A DNA stretch of 64,000 nt, taken from positions 143,263,538 to 143,327,537 of the forward strand of contig CM060961.1 of the NCBI GenBank assembly GCA_030765045.1, read 5' to 3'. Source of the stretch: Tenodera sinensis (taxonomy: Eukaryota > Arthropoda > Insecta > Mantodea > Mantidae). Shown in pieces: positions 55,652 through 64,000 of the stretch (positions within the stretch are counted from its first letter, which is position 1; each line of letters starts with the position of its first letter). Position numbers and translations under genes: made by a program. A model generated the notes under the pieces. It searched no databases, was not told where the DNA came from, and saw nothing but the letters and a program-made list of their open reading frames with translations.

Positions 55652-56257
55652 ACTCTTATAACTTTTGTTAATCAGTTTACATTGTATACTTCGCTAATCT
55701 TTATTATCTTTATTACACTACTTCATTATAACCTCACTTTCACTCTCTACTACCTCATTCATGGATTACTCAACCGTTTTTTAACCTTGTTACTCTCAGC
55801 GAAATATCCCTTTCTTTCTTTCTCTTTCTCCTGCTTAGTTTTCCCTTTCCCCCTGAACCTCCTTGATTCCCTATTTTTCTGCATTCACACTTTTTCCCCT
55901 TCCTCCCGCCACTACAGTGTTGTCATCTCCCACCTTGGATCTTTCCCCTGTTTTTTTCAAGCTCCACATCTTTCCATATCCCCACCATGTTTTTTGCTCA
56001 CACCTGAGTTTGACGCACTTGATACAAGAACCACACAAGTTGTAAAATGAGGCATAGTCTTCTGTTTTGTGGTATTTCCTGCTGATGAATGCTGATTTCT
56101 TGGTGCAATGACTGCTGGTCCTGCCTCTGCCTGTCGCTCGGTCTATTTTTCCTCTCTGCTACCTGGTCAGCTGTGTACAGCTTGAATTTTTAATGTATAC
56201 CCTCTTGCCTTCATTTCTTGCTTGTCTTCGCTGATTAATTAACTCTTTAATTTGCTT

Positions 56258-57784
56258 GCTAGGAGATACAGGAGACAAGTGGTGAGCAACCTAAAATTTA
56301 GTACAGATTACAGAATGGTAAAGACAAGGTATCAATGAAAAAGAGAAGACCATTTAGGACGAAACCACACAGATCAAATATAGAAAATCTGGATAAAAAC
56401 AGACTGCAACATACACAACAAGAACAGGTACAAAACATGAGATTAAATTCAGAAAGGGGAGTTCAAGAATTGTATAATGCACTGAAATAAGGTTTACAGC
56501 AAGCAAACAAAGAGGCTATCAGGGAGAACGACAATATCAAAAATAGTAACAAATTAAGCCTACACACCATAAAGTTAATCAAACATAGATCTAAGCTACT
56601 ACAAACCAGAGACATCTCAGAGCACAACAGAGTGGAGTATGCTGAACTAAATAAATTGAAAGGGAAATAAGAAAAGACATTAATAACTATCGCTTGGCAC
56701 AAACAAAACAAATTATTGTGTCAAATTCAGACAGGAGAGCCAAGAAAAATCTCATTAAGGGAAAACAATGGATGATAGGAACAAAGAAACCGGCTGGAAA
56801 AAACTTGACATCCACAAGAAAAACACTCAATACAGTTATCGACTTTTACAAATTTATGCAACTTCCACTTCCAACCAAACGAATAATCAAATACCCGACC
56901 CTATACACACACAATCATCACCAATTTTGTACAGCGAAATCAGAACTGCCATTATCGAACTGAAAACACCAGATGATGGGATAAACAATGACTACTGAAA
57001 TTAGCTGAAATTCATTTAACACCCATATTCTGCCAAATCTTCAAAAAATCTTATAAACAGAAGAAATTCCAGAAAAGTGGAAAAATCAGGACAATAATTC
57101 TTCTGCACAAAAAAGGCACCCGAGATGACATAAACAACTACATACCTATAAGTCTGATGTCCAACATCTACAAGTTGTTCACCAAACTCCTAACAAAAAG
57201 AATGACTGAGATTCTATATGAAAACCACCAGAACCAGCAGGCTATCACAAGGGATTTAGCACAATAGACCACCTGCAAACCATTAACCAGCTTATCAAGA
57301 AAGTAGGAGAATTCCACCTAAGTACATACCTTTGTAGCCTATAGTAAGGCGTTTGACTCAGTTGAACACTGAAGCATAACACAAGCACTAACAACTCAAG
57401 GGATGTATACAAAATACGTGAAGATACTGCAAAAAATCTAAAGCCAAAGCTTTGCAAAGGTGAAGACAGAAATATAAAGTCAACCATTCAGCCGAGAAAG
57501 AGAAGTTCACCAAGGCGATCCAATCTATACCAAACATTTTCTCCTGCGTAATGGAAGACATATTCCAAAAAATGAAGTACAGCAAAAATTTGGAACAAAT
57601 TTGAATGGAAGCAGAATAATGAATCTAAGGTTTGCAGACAATATTCTATTCACCAAAACACTGATAGAACTATAAAAAATGCTAGACCAACATAGTAAAT
57701 GTGTGAACATAGTAAATCTGTAGGTCCCTTATTAAGGAAACTAAAAACAAAGTCATGTCCAATGGACCAACAACATTAATATTA
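56258..57784 (+). pseudogene. RTE-like LINE, endonuclease end to RT core
   Basis: Continues the frame of 44884-45126 after the large insertion: STDYRMVKTRYQ, then RLNSERGVQELYNALK and HRSKLLQTRDISEHNRVEYA. The RT motifs ISLMSNIYKLFTKLLTKRM, FVAYSKAFDSVEH, VHQGDP and LRFADNILFTK follow. Frames change repeatedly and stops are frequent. Confidence 0.78.
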
Positions 57785-58641
57785 GAGAGGTAGAACTGGA
57801 ACTTAAAAATTCAATGCCACAGCTGGGATTTGAACCAAAGACCCTCCGCTTACCAGGAGGGCGCTCTAATCATTAAGCTACTGTGACAACCTGCCAGAAT
57901 GACATTGAATTCTCAACCCAGTTCGTATTTCTCCTGTTAAACCACAAAGCCAGTTTCACACCATAGACAATTACCCCAATGGTGACTTACTATTGTAAGT
58001 ACTTTATGTCTCAAAAACACCTAGTCTTCCAATGGATACCAGCTCACTGTGGACTGAGTGGTAATGAGAAAGCTGATTTTCTTGGAAAAAAGGGTACGGC
58101 AATGTGCAGAAATCAATAGTTAATCTAACATTTTATGCAGCTAAAAGATTAGTCAACTCTGAATTCAAAAAAATTATTGCAAAATATTACTATGAAAAAT
58201 CAAAAAATAAAAGATGGGAACTACCAAACATAAAAACAGTAATTCCCGAGTATCCTCGAAAAACAGCAGTTGCAACCTTCAGATTGATTACAGGACATGA
58301 TTGTCTGGCAAAACATTTAAACAGAATTGGGATATATTCTTCACCACTCTGTCCTCTATGTGATCTGCAAGAGGAAATGGATCGAGACCACCTCCAAATA
58401 TGCCCGGCCACTTCTAGTGCCCCATCCATCAGTGAAAAATATTGGAGAGCAAGAGGATGAATGACTTCATTGTCAGAAATCTAGCATTAGCTAACAACAA
58501 CTTTATGTCTCAGGATTGAATAATCTTCAGAAGGTAATTATTATTTATTTATACCATCAAACTTACCCCTCAAACATTGCCCACACACAGCTTGTGTGTT
58601 TATAAACACCAACAGCAAGTTTGTTGGCATAAATAATAATT
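57785..58641. mobile_element. SINE-A foldback composite with nested LINE fragment
   Basis: Flanked by AACATTAATATTA (57772-57784, 58642-58654). The left part is SINE family A in minus orientation, with box B and box A (GGATTTGAACC, and CATTAAGCTACTGTG near 57872-57887). The right end (58535-58641) is a hairpin of two inverted tail copies ending TTGGCATAAATAATAATT. A LINE fragment (58014-58499) is nested in the leader. Confidence 0.85.
58014..58499 (+). pseudogene. RNase H-bearing LINE copy L3, 3' fragment
   Basis: A 486-bp 5'-truncated insertion with a perfect 13-bp duplication ACTTTATGTCTCA (58001-58013, 58500-58512). It contains the end of RNase H (WIPAHCGLSGNEKADFL) and an intact C-terminal region with a CPLCDLQEEMDRDHLQIC zinc knuckle (Cys-x2-Cys-x9-His-x3-Cys), which is broken in copy L2. 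It ends with the family tail CTAACAACAA. It is a clear example of target-primed insertion by this LINE. Confidence 0.92.
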
Positions 58642-58654
58642 AACATTAATATTA

Positions 58655-58877
58655 ATTGATGGAATCCTCCAGACATACATAAACCAGTATCCTACATACC
58701 TGGGACAAATATCCTTTCAGAACAAAATTGAGAAGGAAATACAAAGGAGAATTTCTCTAGCCTGGAAGGCATTTTGGGGTATTAAGTTCATACTCTTAGA
58801 CAAAACGCTAAGCAGACAAACTACATTTCACCTATTGGAAAGCTATGTCTAACCTGTATTACTCTATGGGTGTAGGA
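58655..58877 (+). pseudogene. RTE-like LINE, RT thumb segment
   Basis: Reads YLGQISFQNKIEKEIQRRIS, LAWKAFWGIK and, after a stop, PVLLYG, the usual end of the RTE-type RT. It continues after the hAT insertion at 59920 (WSLTTHQKNKIQICQHKMQC). Confidence 0.8.
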
Positions 58878-59911
58878 CAGGGGAAGACAACCTCAGGCCG
58901 TGTGACGTATTTAAACGAAGAGCCAGCTTGTACGTTCGTGTGACGTCAGGCAAGAGCGGTGTATTGCTGTGCTGCATAGATCAGGGTGGTACTTGCACGA
59001 AACTGAATGAATATGAAAAATGTTATTTGGGCTGTTTAGGGAGAACCCTCTTCAGCCTGGTCTGGGGGTTTTTATTTGTTGTTTGAGGGATCTTAACAGC
59101 GTTAGTGCAAATTTTGTTTTTATTTTGTGTTTTTGTTGACGTTGTGTAGTGGTTTTGTGTTTGTGTTCAGTTCCCCGTGTTTCACACTAGTTTGAGACCA
59201 GGCTTCAAGATGTAGAAACACTGTCAACTACGTTTCAGATCTTTGCGACCCTGTTTTCATTGGATGTTGATGTTTCTAGCAGGTTGCAAATTGAATTGAT
59301 AAATTTACAGTGTGACAATTTGCTGAAGGATAAGTATAAACACAAGGAAGACTTGGCTAAGTGTTATAAGAATGTTCCTCAAACCAGATTTCTGAGGTTG
59401 TATGCCCTTGTTGCACGGATATTATATGTTTGGTTCCACGTATGTGTGCGAACAATTCTTTTCTGTTATGAACCTTTCTAAGTCAAAATCCCGAAGCCTA
59501 TTGTCAGATCACAATCTAACATGCAGTCTTCGGTTACAAATGTGCTGTACATTACGCCCTAACATTGACAAACTAGTTAAAGAAAAGCGAAATGGCAAAT
59601 GTCGGAAAATGTCCACCTAATTGTTCTGTATAGCTCTCCTCTAGCTCAGGCAAAATAGTTATAATTTCCGTTCTATTAGCATTATAACATGCCTGTTCAC
59701 ATAAATTAGAATTCATATATATGGCATAAATCAAAATGCAATTATTTATAATCAGTGACTATTCTGTAATTGAAACAGTCAGCATTAAAATTGTGATGTC
59801 GTGCATGCCTTTCCTCTTCCACGCTGTGACATCACACGTTTAACTGGCAGTCGTTGCAGGCATGTGAGCTGAGAGAGTTGACGTCACAGCAGCGATACCT
59901 GTCTTCCCCTG
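58878..59911 (+). mobile_element. hAT transposon, internally deleted
   Basis: The 1,034-bp element has inverted ends CAGGGGAAGACA and a perfect 8-bp duplication GTGTAGGA (58870-58877, 59912-59919), both hAT hallmarks. It retains part of the transposase, from about 59245 to 59620: LINLQCDNLLKDKYK and, in another frame, GSTYVCEQFFSVMNLSKSK and LRLQMCC, the C-terminal hAT dimerisation domain. A frame change separates the two. The N-terminal and catalytic parts are missing. Confidence 0.92.
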
Positions 59912-59919
59912 GTGTAGGA

Positions 59920-60415
59920 CATGGTCACTAACAACACATCAGAAAAATAAAATCCAAATATGCCAACATAAGATGCAATGCAAACTCCTGGGGATATCTG
60001 AAAGATACACTCTCTACTGTTAAATTAAAAACCAGTTATCACAGACAAGACCTGACATAATTAGCCACAAGATTGAAATGGGAATGGGTGTGCAACAGGT
60101 GTATTGCAAGGCTACTATGTGGGATTCCTGTATAGGAAAATAATTACAAGGAAGACCGAGAGGCTGGTCTCTTCAAGAAACACACAGGACAGTAGTAGTC
60201 ACGAGTAGCGAGAGGAAGAAGCAACTGGAAATCCTTAGACACACATCTGTGTAGAAACTAAATAGTGAATAGCGAACAATAAGCATGTGCAATACTTAAC
60301 GTGGAGTGGCTCACCACATTAGGATAAATAAACTTTCCCTTTTGATATGAGGCCTTTGCCCTTCATGCAACATTTTGGGTTATTTTCAATTTTATTTCAA
60401 TTCCAATAATAATTA
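59920..60415 (+). pseudogene. RTE-like LINE, C-terminus and 3' end
   Basis: Continues the RTE frame (NKIQICQHKMQCKLLGI, then KLKTSYHRQDL and LKWEWVCNRCIARLLC), followed by non-coding sequence with GATATGAGGCCTTTGCCC near 60337-60355, a common RTE 3' terminal motif. The end is approximate. Confidence 0.7.
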
Positions 60416-60730
60416 TAAGTATCAAACTAATAATAAACAGTGTTGTTACAATTTGCACAAGCAAACATACAACAAAGAATAGACTTGACCCTTTAAATTA
60501 TGGGATAAATGTGATGCAATAAATGAAATATCTATAACACACAAACCATGATGTGATTTATATAGTCTAGTGTGTACATTTTTAATTTAATGTATAATTC
60601 AAATTGTATTTTTATTCTTGTAAATGCCAAATAAAAATGATTACAGACTAAAATAATGCTTCAGAGATGTCATTTTCCAGTGAGGTACGTTGCATGTTCA
60701 TACAACTCAACACTGGATAACTGCATACTA
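60416..60730. other. Intron sequence, nothing recognised
   Basis: AT-rich; no repeat border or coding motif other than the TA target (60731-60732) of the next element. Confidence 0.5.
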
Positions 60731-61025
60731 TAGTCGCTCCACTCTAAGATCCGCCCTTGATGTAAACACAAGCTGTCAACAACTAACCCGCGATTCGCGC
60801 GAAACCGAAGCATGCAACAAAATATAGTACCTTAAATATTGGCGATTATATGTAAGTTTTCATGATGTATGACCTTCAAATATAACTTGAAACTTTTGAT
60901 TAATATAAAATAATAAATAATATTAATAAGAGTAAAGGAGATTATAGCTTCCGTTTAATTGTGTCCAGTTAATCCCCTCTCGCGCATCCATATGACAATG
61001 GTGAGTAATCAGTAAGGTGATAAAC

Positions 61026-61328
61026 ATGGATGCTTCTACAGGTGCTGCTAGCCTGATTAGTGAAAATAAAGGTGAAATAGTGAAGCACTCTAAAGTTAAG
61101 CCCTTAAAAAGTGGTGAGAAACAAATAGTCTTGAATGTTTTTAACAAATTAATGCAAGAGTACCCTTCTGTTACTGTGAATAACATTGTGAAGTTAACTG
61201 CAGATTACACCGGTATTTCCGAGTGGAGTGTTAAATGTGCCCATAAGGAACTTAAGCAAACAGGAACATTGCGGACACCAAGGAAGAACAGAAAAAAAAC
61301 GCAAGCCAGAATTAGAAAAAGCAGATGA
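61026..61328 (+). CDS. Transposase N-terminus (helix-turn-helix), first frame
   Basis: Starts at ATG 61026 (MDASTGAASLISENKGE). The segment GEKQIVLNVFNKLMQEYPSV to SEWSVKCAHKELKQTGTLRT looks like a helix-turn-helix DNA-binding domain of Tc1/mariner-type transposases. A basic stretch follows (PRKNRKK). The frame ends at 61328, but its natural continuation is in the other frame from 61290. The run AAAAAAAA at 61292-61299 is the likely site of a one-base indel. Confidence 0.75.
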   Translation: MDASTGAASLISENKGEIVKHSKVKPLKSGEKQIVLNVFNKLMQEYPSVTVNNIVKLTADYTGISEWSVKCAHKELKQTGTLRTPRKNRKKTQARIRKSR

Positions 61329-62472
61329 CTTTACTAAATGTGCTGTTCGTAGAAAAGTGCACCACTTTTTCTTCAAGAATGAACCGCCAACATTAGAAAA
61401 AGTGTTAAGTAGTGTTAACAATGATTCAGCATTACCTTCATTTAAGCGATCCACGTTTCATAAATTATTACTAGAAATTGGATTTAGTTTTACGAAGAGA
61501 AATAAAGTGAATGTCATAATCGACAGAGAAGATATCGTGTTATGGAGGCGGCGGTACTTGCAGAATATGCGCCGATACAGAGCAGAAGGTAAGAAAATAT
61601 ATTACCTTGATGAAACGTGGGTTAATGAAGGGCATACTACATCCCGTGCATGGACTAACATTATGACGAGCTCAAAAAAGGATGCATTTCTTTGTGGAAC
61701 GTCAACAGGGCTCAAAAATCCTACAGGGAAAGGAAAACGCCTTATTATTGTGCACATCGGCAATGATTCCGGTTTTGTGGAAGACGATGTTCTAATCTTC
61801 GAGTCAAAACATACAGGTGATTACCACGAGGATATGAATGGCGATGTTTTTAAGGAGTGGTTTGAAAGTGTACTTCCGAAACTTGAACCCGGTTGTGTTA
61901 TCGTAATGGATAATGCACCTTATCACAGTGTCAGACTGGAACGTCGTCCCAACTGTTCGTGGCGAAAACAAGAAATTGCCGATTGGTTGATGTCACATAA
62001 TTTGCCCTTTTGTGAATCAGATGTGAAAGCAGAGCTTCTAAATCAAGCACAAAAGGTTGCCGATAACAGTGAAAACAAATATGTTATCGATGACCTTGCT
62101 AGAAAATCTGGTCAACACATAGAGAGGTTGGCCCCTTATCACAGCAACCTGAACCCAATAGAAACAATATGGGCCTTCCTCAAGGGATTCGTAGCCAGAA
62201 ACAACGTAACATTCAAATTACGGGATGTTCGCAAATTGTTTGAAACTGCAATATCTCAGGCGACACCTAATATGTGGCAAAATAATATACGTCATGCAAT
62301 TGAGCAAGAAAATGAGATGTGGGTGATGGACGGGCTATCAGATGTTATTGTAGATCATCTTGTGATTAGTGTGGGTGTTGATTCTTCTTCTTCCCCTTCT
62401 TCTGATGACGATGACACCACAAATGATGGAGATGCAGATGTTACACCTCTTCCCGACAGTGATGCAGATTAA
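61290..62472 (+). CDS. Transposase catalytic domain (DDE_3-type), second frame
   Basis: Open from upstream of 61290 to TAA at 62470-62472. Catalytic candidates: Asp in YYLDETWVNEGH (codon 61609), Asp in VIVMDNAPYHS (codon 61909), Glu in NPIETIW (codon 62161). Spacing by codon count is 99 residues between the first two and 83 between the last two, much longer than the 34-41 usual in Tc1/mariner families. The insert between Asp and Glu contains a Trp-rich segment (CSWRKQEIADWLMSHN). The C-terminus is acidic and serine-rich. It has no other stops, so the protein is complete apart from the single frame change. Confidence 0.85.
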
Positions 62473-62534
62473 TGTGAGTTTTATTTTAATTATGTTACAT
62501 TTAATTTCAGCTCAGCTTTTACTTACGAATGTTG

Positions 62535-62661
<127 letters not shown>

Positions 62662-63041
62662 GTAATGTTATTGTTATATTTGAATAATATTACTCAGGAC
62701 ATAAATCCTAGCGTTGTTTACTTGGAACAAGGCAGCAACAATAAAGATTACATGAATATAACGCGATAGCAGCGCTATTCCTAAAACTCCCAAGGATCAT
62801 TCTACTGCATCTTTAAACACAAGGATTGAGTCCACGTGGCATTTGTTTATTTGTGTTAGTGGCAGCTGATACGAGCACGAGGTCACCGCGGAGGGATACA
62901 AGGTGCGGATCTTACGCTGGATGGAGTATAGTGCATATCATCCCACATTGACAAATACAAGAAAATTTTCCTGAACATATTTCAACCAGTTTATTATGCA
63001 TGCATGAAATATTTTGCAGGAATACATTAAACACATGTGTC

Positions 63042-63310
63042 AAATATTTATTTATCCAACAAACTTACTGTTGGTGTTTTTAAACACACAAACCATGTAC
63101 CATGCGTGGGCAATGTTTGAGGTAGAATTGGTACTGAAAAATTCAATGCCACAGCTGGGATTTAAACCACAGACCCTCTGCTTATCAAGCAGGTGCTCTA
63201 ACCATTAAGCTACTGTGACAACCTGCCAGAATGCCATTGAATTTTCCAACCAATTAGCGTTTCTCCCGGTGTGGCATTGAATTTTTCAGTTCCAACACTA
63301 CCTCTCAAAC
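63042..63310 (-). mobile_element. SINE family A with foldback end
   Basis: A minus-orientation copy with tail (CAACAAACTTACTGTTGGTG), body, box B and box A (CATTAAGCTACTGTG), then leader sequence. At 63270-63310 a plus-orientation body fragment follows (GTGGCATTGAATTTTTCAG). It lies about 60 bp downstream, in gene orientation, of the splice donor of the POLD1 exon at 63369. Confidence 0.85.
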
Positions 63311-63368
63311 ACATATTAAATTTTGCAAATCTGCTTATATGAGTTTTTAGGCTAATTTACTATCTTAC

Positions 63369-63480
63369 CTGTATAATGATCAATCTCCAACTGTTGGAAC
63401 ACCAAACAATCTTGGTTTGGATCTAATGCAGGTGGTGGAGGACGACTCCATTTTATAGTTGTAGTCTGCATATCCGGACC
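63369..63480 (-). CDS. POLD1: DNA polymerase delta catalytic subunit, first visible exon
   Basis: A 112-bp exon on the minus strand, after TATGTTGCAG and before GTAAGA. It starts in phase 0 with GPDMQ and reads KWSRPPPPALDPNQDCLVFQ then QLEIDHYT, ending one base into a Gly codon completed by the exon at 40519-40691. The PPALDP and FQQLEIDHY blocks are conserved near the N-terminus of animal POLD1. Upstream exon(s) with the start codon lie outside the window. Confidence 0.96.
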
Positions 63481-64000
63481 CTGCAACATATATAAAATAA
63501 ACTTTTAACCTGTTAAAAAACAGAAGAACATAGATTAAATAATGAACCTAATAAGTTTCTTCGTAATTCTTAAGCAAAACTAAGAGGCAAAATCTATATA
63601 TTGGTCAGCCCAACCTCCGGCATAAAAGTATTTGATTAAATATGTTGTTTTATAATACCCAACATTTGACAATGAAGCCATTAGTTTATTCTCCAATATT
63701 TTTCATAATCATTTTGTATATTGAGAACTCATGGACATTTCTGAAGATGAAGTGACTAAATATGCACACCAGGAACTTCTTTGTTTCTCATGGGCTTAAA
63801 AAGTTAACCATAATCTGTACTATTAGACCAATAGGAACACTTTTGAACTTTAGGTCCTGGCAAAAATCATGCGCTATACTTAATAGCTATCCTATATCTT
63901 TATTTTACCCCCTTAGCTATACATATTCAATGTTTTATGTATATGGATAGAAATTCACATTCATACTATTAAGACTTGGACAAAACTATCAGCTACCTCA
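63481..64000. other. Intron sequence, nothing recognised
   Basis: Minus-strand intron upstream of the POLD1 exon at 63369-63480, beginning with its TTGCAG acceptor. No other exon or repeat is recognised. Confidence 0.5.

Larger units (their letters stand above)
45127..56257. mobile_element. Unclassified pyrimidine-rich insertion hosting gypsy copies
   Basis: A 10-bp duplication GCTAGGAGAT flanks this block (45117-45126 and 56258-56267), and the RTE frame continues across it. After removing gypsy copy 3, the insert is about 845 bp (45127-45369 plus 55656-56257). It is rich in CTTT/TCCC runs on the plus strand. One hydrophobic frame at 55625-56050 looks composition-driven. I cannot assign a family. 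Confidence 0.6.
44850..60415 (+). mobile_element. RTE-like LINE, heavily interrupted
   Basis: The remnant of one LINE is spread over about 15.5 kb. Segments in order: endonuclease end (44850-45126; VRNKRRERLIQFAQEYRLR, KWTWCSPDRKTKNEIDYIIC); endonuclease/RT linker and RT core (56268-57784; STDYRMVKTRYQ, YSKAFDSVEH, REVHQGDP, NLRFADNILFT); RT thumb (58655-58877; YLGQISFQNKIEKEIQRRIS, PVLLYG); and 3' end (59920-60415; the GAGGCCTTTGCCC motif often found at RTE 3' ends). Each gap is an insertion with its own target duplication. Many stops; inactive. Confidence 0.82.

Noticed and set aside
55625..56050. Hydrophobic 141-codon frame suggesting a membrane protein
   Set aside because: It begins inside the 3' LTR of gypsy copy 3 and crosses into T/C-rich sequence; the composition explains the hydrophobicity.

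Overview
The window is a stretch of a large, repeat-rich animal nuclear genome, most likely an insect. The only conserved cellular gene I can support is the catalytic subunit of DNA polymerase delta (POLD1), on the minus strand. Three consecutive coding exons are visible at 63480-63369, 40691-40519 and 31496-31234. They have correct AG/GT borders and compatible splice phases. Together they total 548 bp; everything else is intron of 22.7 kb, 9.0 kb and at least 31 kb. Placing the organism near cockroaches or termites is a guess from genome style (huge introns, Penelope-like elements, many tRNA-derived SINEs), not a demonstrated fact.

The introns are packed with nested transposable elements. 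In order: a young Ty3/gypsy retrotransposon with near-identical LTRs (1818-10235, copy 1); a pogo/Tc5-type relic (10574-11240); a Penelope-like element (PLE) remnant with a hammerhead-like motif and a tRNA-derived SINE inside it (12930-14500); a PIF/Harbinger-like element (14609-15882); a minus-strand RNase H-bearing LINE (16318-21180) split by a piggyBac-like element at TTAA (18854-20432); assorted mariner, SINE and hAT remnants (21222-30058); and POLD1 exon (31234-31496).

The second intron (31497-40518) holds SINE copies and a plus-strand copy of the same RNase H LINE. That LINE is split by an inverted PLE dimer (33398-37025) with a 14-bp target duplication. The third intron (40692-63368) starts with a P-element-like THAP transposon close to the splice acceptor (40796-42264) and a Tigger/pogo relic. 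Next comes an RTE-like LINE (about 44850-60415) exploded by insertions: an unclassified pyrimidine-rich element carrying gypsy copy 3, which carries gypsy copy 2 in its 5' LTR; a SINE carrying a LINE fragment; and a hAT element. The intron ends with a Tc1/mariner-superfamily transposon of unusual D-D-E spacing (60733-62926) and a SINE next to POLD1 exon (63369-63480).

The most interesting material is the gypsy family. Copy 1 has gag, protease, RT, RNase H and integrase. Copies 2 and 3 share the same pol deletion and keep only gag, yet retain a canonical -1 slippery heptamer before the gag stop. Copy number varies for a 33-bp coiled-coil repeat in gag and for a roughly 20-22-bp minisatellite in the 3' untranslated region. 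Other points worth attention are hammerhead-like motifs at PLE ends, SINE foldback composites, and a short repeat that shares the 3' tail of the resident LINE. No bacterial-type features (operons, CRISPR, ribosome binding sites) are present.
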